Origin: Anisus vortex
Taxonomy: Eukaryota > Mollusca > Gastropoda > Planorbidae
Direction: 5' to 3'
Assembly: GCA_949126835.1 (NCBI GenBank)
Contig: OX421495.1
Span: forward strand, 2,292,552 to 2,356,551
DNA length: 64,000 nucleotides
A model generated the notes under the pieces. It saw only the letters and a list, made by a program, of their open reading frames with translations, was not told where the DNA came from and did not search any database. This document shows, piece by piece, positions 1 to 32,234 of the stretch. Position 1 is the stretch's first letter. Every line of letters begins with the position of its first letter. The translations under genes were made by a program, and so were the position numbers.

Positions 1-15
1 TTGTTTTTTTTTTAC

Positions 16-19902
<19,887 letters not shown>

Positions 19903-22900
19903 GCTGTCCTAGCTATCGAAACAAGTTTTTAAATTATGTTTTCCATTATAATAATACTAATAAAACATTAATTTCAATGTATTGTAGGCCTATATGTATA
20001 GCTTACCCGTTACTTTTTAGCTACTGCTTTATTAGCTTTATAAATACAAGCTACTTTAAAATAGTAGCCTATAGGGCCTACTTTTTTGTTTAGCCTACAT
20101 TAAAATTTATTGTGTTCAAAATTTTAATTGTTTACTAGAACGAAATCTAATGTGTTGAGATAAATATTGAAATATTCCATAAACTATGCCATTGTCATAA
20201 TTAAAGGCACAAAATGTCATGAATCTGATATGCCTACTGACTTTACATTGTAGCGTTCGAATGCCAATATTGGCCTATAGACGAGGGAAGGGTGAAAACG
20301 ACGTTTGAAAAGAAATGAAGAAAAGCAAACGCTTGTAATAAAAAGAAAAATTTTAAAGATAATCACAGAACAGAAGCCGTATGACTTTAAACAAAAATTA
20401 GACGATGGCGAAATATTTATATATTAAAGGGGTGATTTGTTATAGGCCTAGGCCTACTTCATTGAAATCTTTCATTGTTTAGCATTGTTACTTGTTTTCT
20501 AGCCTTTGAAGAAGGTAGGCCTATAAATGCTGTTTGTTGTTGTCTTTTTTTTTATTACATTACAATTGTTCTACATCCAACGTAAAGGTTAACCTCGTTG
20601 TTAACTAGACTAAATGTCTAATGTCACAATCAACACTTTTCCACTTCGTTTTATCGGCACGCTAGGCTAGTGTTTCTCCGTTTTAAAAAGAAAAGTTACT
20701 TGAAAGGCTTGAAATATGGTGGCTACTTTAATTCTGACATGCTAAAAATGATAAATATGTGCTTTCTTTTTATAAGATCTTTGTGTCCATAGCCCAAATT
20801 CCCTGCAGTGTGACAGGGTGAGTGGTGGTAGGATTTGAACACGTATCGTCTAGCTTACAGTATGGAGTCGTTTTTTTTTAAATCTGTTCTTAGCTTAAGT
20901 AGCCTTAAAATAAACGTTTAATCATGTCCAAGAGAATTATTTTATGTCTCATCAAATTAAAGCGCTTTTAGAAATTTAATTGCTAACTCTGAGATGTAAA
21001 TTTGACAGTTTAATTTTGAACTTCTTTTGGACCTCAAAAACCCTGTAAAAATAATTGCAAGTTTTTTGCCAACTTTTTTAAAATTTTAAATTTGCAACGT
21101 ATCATTGGCATGCGCACAAAAAGGGGGCTTTTTCTTGTGATATTGTTTTGAGTTTTTTTTTCCACAGCATTTTTGCTTTTAAGGCTAGACTACACTAGAA
21201 TATATGCTTTTAGGAGAATATATTAATTTATTCTATGGCGTTTTTAGGGAGACATACTATTAGAGTAATGCACATTATATTTATAGTGAGGTTTTAGGGG
21301 TAATATATATAAATCTGTCACTTTCTAAAAATTACAGTAGAATGTTTCTTTTCTACATTCCGACCCAAATGTAATATAATTGCAGATACAAAAATAGATA
21401 TTCCCTATTTAAAAATGGGTCCCATAACGAATATCTAAATAATCTATTTTATATTTGGCTTACAAGATATGCCTATATTTCTTTTAAAAATACTTTTAAA
21501 AAATCATGATTATGAATATATTTTTAAAGACACAATATAAATCCACACAATTAGAATGAAAAAAAAAGAATATTCCAAAAACAATTCTTTTTTCTTCTAT
21601 GAAATGAAAGTAAATGCAACCAAAAAAAAAAAAGAATCACTCGATATTCAAACTGTCTCCACACTCCAATGAAAAGATAAGCAGATCAAGATGTTTGATT
21701 TTATCTCAGAATTATTGTGAGTTTCCAGGTGTGTCGGTCGTTTTTCTATACACGAAGACAGAAGCGTCAATAGCAGGGGGGGGGGGGGGGGTAAAAGGCG
21801 AAAGTGTGTGTGTAGGCTTATAAAAGGCTACTTACCGGTATATCAAACAAACATGATTCAAATGTGAGCCCATGAAAAATGAATTCAAATCACAATCTAA
21901 ATTTTAGAACAGTCATGTAGTTTCAGATTAGTAATTGCAATAGTGATTGTATTATATGTAATTAAATGGTAGCCTATTGGTCTAATAAAGGATATCGACA
22001 CTAGTTTATGAACAGCGTGATTGGAATTGATAGATAGACGATAAATGATTGATTGATAGATAGATTGATAAATAAATAGGTATGTAGGTTGATTAGATAT
22101 GTAGTTATGTAGCTAGTTAGGTATAGGTAGGTTGGTTAGTATATAGATAGGTGGGTACGTAGGTATGGAGGTATGGAGACGGGCAGGCAGATAGATAGGT
22201 AGTTAGATATGTAGGTAGGTAGATATGTAGCTACGTAGGTAGGTAGGGGGACAGGCAGGCTGGTAGGTAGGTTGGATGGATTCGATAGATCAATATCAAG
22301 CCTATTACTATTATATAACTAGATAGGTAGACACAGTCAAATGATAGATAGATTCCCCAATCAATGCTGGCTAAAATTGTTATTAATTAATTGCTTATAA
22401 ATTCACATTAATTTGTACTTTTTCTAATAGATAATCAGAAATATACAATGGGGAAAGGGCGGGTGGGGAGGGGATTGTCGTTCGTGTTTATTATAAAAAA
22501 TGTACCGACTATTCTTTTAGGTTGTTGGTAACACCTTTGACGCTGCTCTAGTTTATGCAGTCGATTGATTTGCGTACTGCGCGTCGCTTGTGAAAGAAAT
22601 TGAAGAAATGGGAAAAAATACACATTTAAAACTGAACTGTATTTTTGTGTTCAATATTTAAATTTTTTTTTACAGACTTTTTCTTTGTTTGTTTGTTTTT
22701 ATTATTTTGTTGTTTGTTTTAGTTTGGAAGTTTTACCGTACGAACAACAATAATATTAGTAGTAAAGGGAGACAACAAAAAAGGGGAGACAATTTAATTT
22801 AAATTTAAGATGTGCCGATTGCCGATCAACCGTTCTTCGCCAGGATATCTATGGCCAGTCAGATTTCAGCCGACTCTTTCTTCTCTCTTTCCATCTGGAG

Positions 22901-23364
22901 TTCAATGTAGAGTTGTCTTACCGATGTCTCCTTCTTCCTGTCTCAGCCCATGACCAGTTCGGGGCCTTACATGATAATAGCAGTGCTCATATCTTCGTGA
23001 CATCATCGGGCCATGGGGGATTCATTTCGTATCTTATTTGGTCAAAAGAGTTTTACACTTCTCCTGATATTTTTTTTATGGTAGGTAAATGAGATTGTTT
23101 CATTCAAAAAAAAAAGATGATTTGGTCATTTATGTTTAGGTTTACTATTTGAAAAAACATTGCAGTTAGCCAACAAGACATATAGGTCTATATAGTCTAG
23201 CGTAGTAGGTCTATGATTAACGCTTATTTAGGTAGATCTTTCAGTTAGCCTAAAAGCGCATTATATCAATCAACCCTAATACTTTAAATGAAAGTACTTT
23301 ACATTGACCCTTCGCTGTCCATATATAGTCCAAGGAGAGGGTTGGGGGGTATAACCTTCGAGAT
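19903..23364. other. Upstream/intergenic stretch, no gene seen
   Basis: Contains the presumed 5' UTR and promoter side of the TSP1 gene (no distinct promoter element recognised), AT-rich sequence, a G16 run at 21776-21791, and a degenerate GATA/TAGG tetranucleotide region. No coding exon could be supported. Confidence 0.6.
22025..22340. repeat. Degenerate GATA/TAGG tetranucleotide region
   Basis: Irregular runs of GATA, TAGG and GTAG words cover about 300 bases, the remains of an expanded and mutated tetranucleotide array. Confidence 0.8.
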
Positions 23365-23366
23365 TA

Positions 23367-24332
23367 GGGGAAACTGGGGTAAAACGAGATACTTAAGGGA
23401 AAAAACCTTGTCGTATCAAATATAACATTGACATGTAAACGACATTCTGTGTGCAGAACAAGCAAGTGTTGGACAACAATGCTACAACAAAAAAAGATGA
23501 GATTTGTTTGTTTCAAAAGAAACACAAATGATTTATTGGGCTAACCGTTATTTCCCCTTTTGCCCCATGCCAGGGGTAAAACGAGACATACGCTGGAGGT
23601 ATGCTAAATCAAATGTATTGTCGCAGAGTTCACAAACGAAAACCGGGGCATTGTTTCTTTCATCCAGACCTGCACAACTGAAGTGTGCCAACCTGTTACA
23701 ATCACCTTGACAAGCTACCCAGCTTTCTGCTCTCTCAGAGTAGGGGAACCCGGTGTAAAACGAGATACTTAAGGGAAAAAACCCTGTCGTATCAAAGATA
23801 ACATTGACATGTAAACGACATTCTGTGTACTGAACAGGCAAGTGGGGGACAATAATGACACAACAAAAAAAAAGATGAGATTTGTTTGTTCCAAAAGAAA
23901 CACACGTGATTTATTGAGTTAACCGTATTTTCCCATTTCGCCCCATTATTTTGTCCTGTTTTACCCCAACATAACCTTGTTCACAAAGTCGCCAAACCAA
24001 ACGCTGCCATGCTTAAGTGGAAGAAACTTATCAATCTATTATCATTGCACACATAAATATCTATCAGAATGTTAATTCTTGTCTGACAAATATTTTTTTT
24101 CTTGATGAACACATTTGCATCATAACCATAAAAATATATCAAAATAGATGAAATTGAAATATTTGCCTCTCACTGACGCACGCAGATCAACCAAACAAAA
24201 CGGATTTTGCCGAAAAGGCAGTATCACGTGATGTCTTTATTAGACTCATTGCTAAAGAGCTCCCACTTTCTGTTTTTCAGTAATTCAGTAGTCTCGTTTT
24301 ACCCCGCTATCTCATTTTACCCCAGTTTCCCC
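23367..24332. mobile_element. DNA transposon with TA target duplication and partial PHD finger
   Basis: TA dinucleotides (23365-66 and 24333-34) flank inverted termini that begin GGGGAAACTGGGGTAAAA and agree at 24 of 25 bases. The word GGGGTAAAACGAGA recurs inside, at 23377 and 23573 on the plus strand and inverted near 24296. A second, diverged copy of the left end starts at 23743, so the element looks composite. On the minus strand about 23600-23740 encodes SWVACQGDCNRLAHFSCAGL then FVCELC, the distal half of a PHD-type zinc finger. No transposase is recognisable. TA duplication suggests the Tc1/mariner/pogo supergroup, by inference. Confidence 0.72.
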
Positions 24333-24869
24333 TATATTGTTTTAAATTAAATTAAATATTGTAACGTCTTCACCGTGGAAGTCGATGTTTTTATTTGTAA
24401 GTCGTAGATTGACTCTGAACACTCGTGGAAGAGCATGATTCTTGATTATCAATGATCACCCATTAGTCAGAATCAATCAGTTTAAAAGACTTTTCTTACC
24501 TAGACTCTAGACTTAGTTTAAGTTCTCGTCCAGCACATGAAGATTTTTGCCTTAGCCTATTATTTAGGCTACCTGTATGGCCTACATATTTCCATTTCGT
24601 CAATTTAAATAAAGTGATTTTGTTTAATAAAAGATGAAGTAGACCTACGCTAATTAAAAAAAATCTAGAAAAACAATAGGTTTCATAAAAAGGAACTTCT
24701 ATAAATGTAATAAGAGCATAAAAAATGAAATGCTATCTCACATTAATTAGACATTCAGGTATAATACTAGAATATGGCATCATCTGCATGGGCCCATCAA
24801 CTAAAGAAAACATTAAAAATTAAAAACAAATTCAGAAAAAAAAGCTGCAATGTTCATTACTGGCGAATA

Positions 24870-25300
24870 TTCAAAACTGACAAGAGTAACATTAATAGTC
24901 AAATCACTAAACCTAGAAACACTAGAGGGCAGAAGGGCAGATAGTGAAGTAGTAATATAATAGGCATTAAATTCTAATTTATTTAGAAATAGCCTACAAC
25001 ATAAAATCAATCTGTTACAATACTCAAATAAACATAAGGACACTTTCATTATCCCTTATCATGCGCCTTATGCAAGAACAAATGCATATAGGCCCTAATT
25101 AAGCCTACTCTTTCTTCCCAAGTGGCATCCGGACATGGAGGAATGGGTTGCCTGTTCAAACCAGGAAAACCAGAAACTTAACATCATTTAAAACACTAAT
25201 AGAAATGCAGGACTAGACTCAAACCGCGAATGAGTAGGCCTAAGCTTATAGGACGCAATAATCTTCTTTATAGAATGAGCGTCTTTAATATAAAAGTTAA
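24870..25300 (+). mobile_element. Non-LTR retrotransposon 3' end (LINE tail family)
   Basis: The plus strand encodes the degraded end of a LINE ORF2: LETLEGRRA near 24918, then after breaks SSGIRTWRNGLPVQTRKTRN and LTSFKTLIEMQD-stop at 25120-25215. The 3' UTR contains GACGCAATAATCTTCTTTA and GAGCGTCTTTAATAT. This tail is what the family-A SINEs share. Confidence 0.75.
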
Positions 25301-26344
25301 GTTAGTTAATGTTTTTAATTACTAGGCCTACCACTGCTGAATAATAATGAATGCAAGACTGTTATAATAGGCCTAATATTATCTGCTTTACTACTAGTCA
25401 AGTGGAACACCTAGCACAGACGCCGTCAAGTTCTTCATAACAATGCAAGATATAAGTGAACCCAAGAATAACGAGCTGTAACAAATAGGCCTACACCAGT
25501 TTTAAATTTTGGTTTTGAAATTGTCAATAAAACAAATTGACCGCCGGTTTTAGGTTGTTAGAGATGCTAAATCATACGCTAATCTAAATACTAGCTTGAA
25601 AATAGTCTTATACGTTTTATGGTAGTTTTTTCTGGATAAAAGATAATTACGTCCTTGACTCAAAACTTTTTCAGCGCGGCAGTTATTAAACGGCGGAAAG
25701 ACTAGAATTCTGGTCGTCAAGCTAAAAATAAACAGCCCGGTATGCAAACCACTAGACCAGCCTAGACCTATAGACTTAGATCTATATAAAATTTGAGAGC
25801 ATAGCCTACTATCTAAAGTCGGCAAATATTCCTTTAATATCGTGGAAAGTGGACGGTTGGGCGGGAAGTGGTGGTAAAAAAAGCGCTTCCCAGCCAAGCA
25901 TTCTACAGCCCAGTTTTGTCAAAGGGATTTGGAATTACAGTGGGCGTTTGTCCATATCTCTCTTATTTCGTCATAAGTCCCAACTAAATTCAATACATAA
26001 GAAGAAGACCACATAAATAACATTATCAAAGCAACAGCAGATGTAGATGTGGTATCGACATTTCAATGTTAGTCATAGATTATCGCCCTTGTGTACACAT
26101 ATACGCAACCAAGCATGCATATCATGTAGACAAAAATGTAAAAGTCAGAACCTCTTCAGTCAAGTAGAATCGGTTTGTCAATAAAGATTAAGGGGATTTT
26201 TGTTTTAATAACAGTGGGTTCTTTTTAAAAAAAGCTTTTAACTGTCAATATTGTATTATAATTTTTGAAGGATGCCAAAGATGAACTGTCATCCTAATTA
26301 GGCCTAATTATAGTGTAAAACCATGTGCGCCAACCACATAGACT

Positions 26345-26480
26345 TAATTCAAAACCGGACGTGTGGCCTGAACAAACCAGGAAGATCAATAAATTAAAGC
26401 ATTTAAAACACTACGGTAACCAAATTGCAAGACTAATAAATATAATCTTATGTATAGAAGGACCGTCTGTAATATATTCG
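26345..26480 (+). mobile_element. LINE tail fragment
   Basis: Matches the 24870-25300 element: AAACCAGGAAGATCAAT, CATTTAAAACACTA, GCAAGACTAATA and the tail TATAGAAGGACCGTCTGTAA. More decayed. Confidence 0.6.
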
Positions 26481-27191
26481 ATAAGAATACAATATGATTA
26501 AAACAAGTCTCTGTAGGCCTATAGGGCTTATCGTGGATTGTTCGCAAATACTATCAATTAGTTTAAAGTGTAAATGGCTACGAACGGTAGGCCTATTTGA
26601 GATCAACTGACTCAAAACTGATGTGCAATGATTGGTTATAAATGAAAACAAAATTTCTAACTAATTGGAAGTAATTAAAATTTTACTCGGACCAAACGTT
26701 CATACTTCATACATTATTAAAATCAGTTCTTGGAAAACATCCTTGTCTGATTGATCTATATTTCCATTTCTTGAAATTAGTTAGCAAGGCCTCACTAGTT
26801 TTTCTATGTCTCGTCTTGTGATTATACAAAACGAATTGACGACCCTGGTTCAAGCCCTGCCCCCGAGAATTGTATTTGTGCGTACGCATAATAATATTGG
26901 AATAAGAATCAGTGCTCCAAACATGGAATGGGTGCAACAGGAGGGAGTAGATCTACATCAGATCCATGGTCGAGCTATACACATCAGAGAAAAGAAAACT
27001 GCGTTCAAACAAAATTCATTTACAGCTCAAGGTACCAAGTATAGAAAGAAACAGATTTGCAGCTCGCTCATACACCTAAGCTAGCACCTTTGTGGTGGAA
27101 TGAATCTTCCGAACATAATTAAACAAGCCGACAATGTTTACATTTTTAAAACAAAATTAACAACACTTTTTCGATTTAATGTAATAACATA

Positions 27192-27789
27192 CAGGGTGGG
27201 TCACTAAAATGTTACCACTTTTTAATCATACACAAGTTTTCAAAACTCAAAGGGCGAATGACATAAAGATGGGGCTTGGTTTGAGTCCAGAATCTTATAT
27301 TCTGCCTATTAACATGTCAATTGAGGTGGAAATGTGCTTCATCGCTGACAAAAAGTCAGATCCAACAAAACGGGGTGATCTTCAATGCGTTAACTGATGT
27401 TTCTACAAAAGGTTAGTCTCTCTTCTCTATTTGCTGCTGTCTGAGCTTGTAAAATCTGTATTCTGTAGGGGAAAAGATGGAGGTCTGTCTTCAGTATGCG
27501 TCTAACGGTGGTCACACTTCCCGTTTCCCTGAACTTGTGCAGAAGACGTCTGATTTCTTCCCGGAAAGTCAATTGTGAAACGTCGCTGAGTGTGGGTTAC
27601 CGATTTTAATTCCAAATATGCTTCCACTCCACGATCTTCACTCTCTCCTCCACAGTATATTGCTTTCGATCCATTGAGGTGAGAATTCAGTGTTTCGTTG
27701 TGAATATTCTTGAAAATGAAACATAAATCTTTGTAATTTTGAAAATTGTAAGAATATAAAAAGTGGCAACATTTTACTGGCCCACCCTG
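27192..27789 (-). mobile_element. Decayed mariner/Tc1-like transposon
   Basis: 598 bp with inverted ends CAGGGTGGG...CCCACCCTG, matching at about 24 of 27 terminal positions. A TA lies at the left side; the right side now reads TT. The minus strand holds transposase pieces: MDRKQYTVEERVKIVEW from 27674, then FRETGSVTTVRRILKTDL, and further on a catalytic-region piece reading DEAHFHLN then QNIRFWTQTKPH. Frameshifts, stops and an internal deletion break the gene. IS630/Tc1/mariner membership follows from the DEAHFHLN-type motif. Confidence 0.82.
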
Positions 27790-28629
27790 TTTGGTAAATG
27801 TAAAGCGCATTTAAAGACTTTGTTATGAATAGCGCTATAGCCTATAAATTTGTAATTTGAAGGAAGGGGCTGTGAAAATACGACTTGAGTACGTAGGGGC
27901 CTAATATATGGATGGCTCCTATGGCCTATGTGTCAGGGGATAAAAAGAAGAGTTTGAAAAGACTGGGAGTGATACGGAGTTCAAGAAACGCGGAAAAAAA
28001 AGAAGAAGACTGAAGTCAATAATTTGAATAAGACGACAGCAGATGTTGTCGTAAAGGCTTTCAATTCGGGAGATTATAATCTCCATGTAAAAAAAAAAAA
28101 GTGTGTAATACTGTAATCCTTCAAATACGTCTGCTAAAAAAATAAATACTTTCATCTTTTACATTTTTTGATGACTTTTGTGGTGGTTGATGGGAGATAG
28201 CTTAAGGCTTACAATAGCCTATTTTTAAACACATCTTGTTTTCTCTGTGTCAGCAGCATATAGTCTGTGGCTGTTAGATATGTAAAAAAAAGAGTTTTAA
28301 TCCTTTCTTCTTCGTTCTTATGGTGGGTACCTGAAGGAATTAAACAATAAGTCCAATATTTGTAATAAACTGCCCATTGGGTTTTGACGTCTGTAGTCAG
28401 TTCTCTCTATAAGCTTATAGGAAGTTATAGGCCTATATTTTGTCCTGAAATATGACGGCCAAAACCAAAATTAGGCTAAAGTGGGACTGATCGGCCAATT
28501 CGGCATATGTCCACTGTTCGATATTTTCTTGATTATTATAACATAATTTTATATTCGATAGGCGCTATGGACGTTTCTTAATGAGTTGGCCAGATTTTTA
28601 TTTTTTCCCCTAGGATGCATATGTTTCAC

Positions 28630-29720
28630 TTCCGCTTCATTATTCATGGTTTATTTATCATGGCAACGAGTAATTCAGAGCTCGCTGTTCATCTTCCTTT
28701 GAAAATCATGAGGTTGAAAGTTGTATTTTAAAAACCGGGGATGGGCTAAAAATAAAGGGCTATAAGTACTATGCTGAAAAATACATTTTTAAAGCAAAAG
28801 GTAAGAATTATAAAATAACTGCTGGCTGTCTAAGCTGCTTCGTTTTTGTTGGTAAGTTTGTGACTGGACTAGGCCTACGAGTTAGGCTACTTGAGTTAGT
28901 ACGGGTTAGCCCTAATTTCAAGACTAAGCCTAATAAGTTGAAACAGATATCATTATTAATTATATATATAAATACAATTTAAGTAATAAAACATATTATT
29001 ATTATAGGCCTACTTGCGTAGTAGTACACACAATCACAGTATCAGTAGAGGCTTCTGAAACATTCATTAACAATGGACCTACGCGTCAATGACTAGGCTA
29101 TTTAAATTAAATTGTAAATATATTAGTTTATAAATAATGTTTAGATTAGGACTAGTAAAATTATTTTTCAAATACTTTTGATTCTATTACTAGTATTACA
29201 ATACTATGTCATCTGTGTATGTGACACCATAATATAAATTTACCAAATTTACAGCTTAGATGGCTTAGTGCAAACAGAGATTAAGGACATCACCACTTAC
29301 AGTGCAAGATGCTCTAGGTCAATGAGAAATAATGAAAGTACACATTCACTCAAAGTAAGTAGGCCTATGCATATTTTCTGCTAGATCTTAATTTATTTTA
29401 AACATAATTGTGTATCTGCCTGATTACAGTTGTAGGCATAAACTAATCTACTATTTATTCATGAGAGGGAGGAGCATTTATAACATACACAGTTCAATTG
29501 TCTTAACCATACCAATATGACACATTTGAATTTTAAAATACATATATAATCTAGAAATTCCTAATTTTCAGGTTGTTGTACATTTTCATTAGATAACATT
29601 GAAATCACATCTGGTCATGGCTCTTGTGCATTGGGGTTAAGCGGCAGCTGCAGACATGTCATTGGCTTATTATGTAGATAAAGCTGATTTAAGCACAGAG
29701 ATTTTAAAGTACATTCCTGA
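28630..29720 (+). pseudogene. Decayed SWIM-zinc-finger (YqaJ-associated type?) gene fragment
   Basis: Three exon-like open segments on the plus strand: LKIKGYKYYAEKYIFKAK ending at a GTAAGA donor near 28801; LDGLVQTEIKDITTYSARC and onward from 29257 to a GTAAGT donor near 29350; and after an acceptor near 29572 GSCALGLSGSCRHVIGLLCR. The last matches the SWIM zinc-finger pattern (C-x-G-x-C-x-H-V). The splice phases of the three pieces do not agree and a stop follows LLCR, so the gene appears broken. SWIM domains of this type accompany YqaJ-like nucleases in transposon-related genes; that link is inference. Confidence 0.42.
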
Positions 29721-29959
29721 TGTAAGTTATACAATTATAAATGTCTTTTATTATTACAGGGTATATTAATTTTTTTATATATAACTTATTTATTAACACA
29801 TTCTTGAAATAAATTAATGGAAAAAATTATCAAAAGTTTTTATGATTAAAACTATTAATTTTTCACTTATTTTATCTTCTTAATCTTAGACTTTAAAGCC
29901 GTGGCATTACATGTAAAATGGCCACAACTTACACAGATGAAACAGAGACTAGAGAACGA

Positions 29960-31000
29960 GTCGTCAGCAGTGGACACTTAATTAATTTGTCTTTTTTTTT
30001 GACGCCACATCGTTTCATTTAGAAATATTTTATTCAAAAAAAATTTTGGTAAAAAAGTATGAACAGAACATTTTGTTATTTAATTTATTACAATTTTTAC
30101 TTTAAATGTGTTTTTTTTACATACTTTTGGCTTGGGTTTATTTTAGTAACTTATTTTTGTTAGAGATTATAACAATATAACTAAATGAACTAAATGACTT
30201 TGTAAATCTATCAAAATAAAAGAATTGACATAATGTTCTCTGAATAGATAGCATCCTGTTTCATTTAGCTACCTGGTACCTGCATTGTTTTCTAGTGTCT
30301 TTACATTTTTAACTTTAACAATTATTTCGTTGTTACAATACCATTTTGATTTTACTTGAAAAGTTTTATTAGTTTAGTTTATACATACAATATTTTCATA
30401 GTTATAAAGTAAAAAAATAAAACAAGGCCTTAGATAAAAGAACAAATACAATTTATTTATACTAGTACTAGATAAAAAAGCAGCTATATTTGTATCAATA
30501 GCTTTATTGTACTTGGTTGATTGTTAACAGCTACCTTAGCTTCAGACTTCTTCAATTGTTTTCTACACTGAAAAAAAACCTTTTGCTGTCACCATACTAG
30601 CAAAGGCTTGCCAGACTTATAAATTTCTTGAGCATGAATTGTCCTCCATCAGTTCTTGACTTGGATTATGACTGCAAATTAAAATAAAAGAAGCTGATTA
30701 AATTTAAACATTTGTGTAAACATTCAATATCAATAGTTAGTAGCGTAAGGGTTCTATTAGATAAATGATAAATTTTGTTACATTAATTCATTAAAGTTAG
30801 GCCTATGCCGCCTATGCCTATCTATAGCCTATATATATTATAAAGTATAAAGCTCATATGCCATGCCTATAACACCTATACTATAACTGAACCATATCAG
30901 TATATCTTAAAATTATAAAAGAAGATTAGGATTACTTAAGGCAAAGGCCTATTCAGTTATTTAGAACAAGAAAGCAATGTTGAATATTTTAAGGAAGAGG
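29960..31000. other. AT-rich stretch, no gene seen
   Basis: Very AT-rich with T- and A-runs. The minus strand at 30590-30675 has an acceptor-like site and a short frame that I could not assign. Confidence 0.5.
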
Positions 31001-31146
31001 CTAGATACCCCAAAAATTTGGGGTATCTAGCTGGCGGCCTAAATGCCCCAAAAATTTGGGGTATTTAGCTGGCGGTCTAAAGAGCCCAAATTTTTGGGGT
31101 ATCTAGCTGGCGGTCTAGATGCCCCCAAAAAATGGGGTCTCTAGCT
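31001..31146. repeat. Array of four 30-bp palindromes at 38-39 bp spacing
   Basis: At 31001-31030 the arms CTAGATACCCCAAA and TTTGGGGTATCTAG form a perfect 14-bp inverted repeat around AA. Similar palindromes follow at about 31039, 31077 and 31116, separated by CTGGCGG(T/C). A partial relative lies at 32160-32212. Each unit could form a cruciform or hairpin. Confidence 0.93.
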
Positions 31147-31593
31147 AGTGGCCTAGATAGACCACCCAACTACAAGTACAAACGAGAGACGTAGAGCGTA
31201 TTGATATTAACATATTTATAAAGAAACGGGCATTATGCCTAATAGTCTAATTATTAGTTTAATACTTTGAATGGATACATTAAATGAGATTGTTATGTCC
31301 ACCCGCATTCATAGTAGGCTAAATGAATGGCTTATCGTAATTGAAATTGTAGCGCAAGTCAAGATGTTTACTAATGACTTTATTAAACTACTTTATAAAT
31401 TGTTTGGTAATGACATTTAACACGTTTTCTCAAGAAATAGGCTCGACATTAGGCCTAACAGTCGAATTTTTTATTTCTTTGATACTTTGAATGAAATTAT
31501 TTCCACCCACATGAATAAATGAAGGGTATTCTCGTGTTGAACTAAAAAAATATCTCATTGTACTGTATTTGAATTTAAAAAAAAAAAAAAAAG

Positions 31594-31667
31594 ATGGCAA
31601 TAGCTGGATTCGAACCTGCGAGACTCCGGTTGCCAGAACACGCTACTGACCATTAGGCCACGATACC
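31594..31667 (-). ncRNA. tRNA-like Pol III sequence (pseudo-tRNA or SINE head)
   Basis: The minus strand starts GGTATCGTGGCC and contains an A-box (TGGCCTAATGG) and a B-box (GGTTCGAATCC). A long T-run follows 3', as a Pol III terminator would. Acceptor pairing has two mismatches. A 5-bp TCTGG/CCGGA stem encloses only CAA, so the anticodon loop is about four bases short. It is therefore unlikely to be a working tRNA. Confidence 0.6.
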
Positions 31668-31754
31668 TTGGATATGTTTGACAATAAATAGTAATTAAGC
31701 AACTCAAACAAGAAAAAACGATTATGTGCATGGTCAGTCACGTGACTTGGGTCG

Positions 31755-31786
31755 CCGGACGTATATCTCCCGCGCTATACGTCCGG
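31755..31786. repeat. GC-rich perfect hairpin
   Basis: CCGGACGTATA (31755-31765) and TATACGTCCGG (31776-31786) are exact inverted repeats around a 10-base loop TCTCCCGCGC. The outer GTCGCCGGACG word is repeated again at 31787-31796. It stands out in AT-rich surroundings. Function unknown. Confidence 0.8.
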
Positions 31787-32159
31787 TCGCCGGACGCGCA
31801 GACACTCCGTTTATTATAATTATCCAGTATTTAAATTTTGTTTTGAATGGTTACACTTACAATTATACAATGTATTAAAATAGGTACATGCTCATATGTA
31901 GGCCCTACTGTCACTATCCTTAAGGTGCAAAAAGTGTCCCCTTAAACAAGAGGCAAACCAAATATTAAGTGCTATCATTTGTTCTGCATTTACTTTTTTC
32001 CACAGTCACAAGGCCACCGTCATAAGATTAAGTTAGATAAAATTCCATAATTTAGATCATTAGTCAAAACTAGACATGAATAATGAAAGGATGATCTAGC
32101 TAAATCGGAAGCGAAAGCTTTTGAAATCAAAATAATGTCATGCGCAGTAGGCTAAAAAA

Positions 32160-32212
32160 CTTTTGGGGTCTCTAGGCGTACGCCTAGATACCCCAAATTT
32201 TTGGGGTAGGAA
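32160..32212. repeat. Palindromic element related to the 31001-31146 array
   Basis: GGGGTCTCTAGGCG and CGCCTAGATACCCC face each other around TA, followed by another CCCCAAATTTTTGGGG palindrome. The words match those of the array about 1 kb to the left. Confidence 0.8.
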
Positions 32213-32234
32213 GACACTTCGATATTTTAAAGTA

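Noticed and set aside
24813..25049. 78-codon minus frame
   Set aside because: It is antisense to the degraded LINE coding end that reads on the plus strand.
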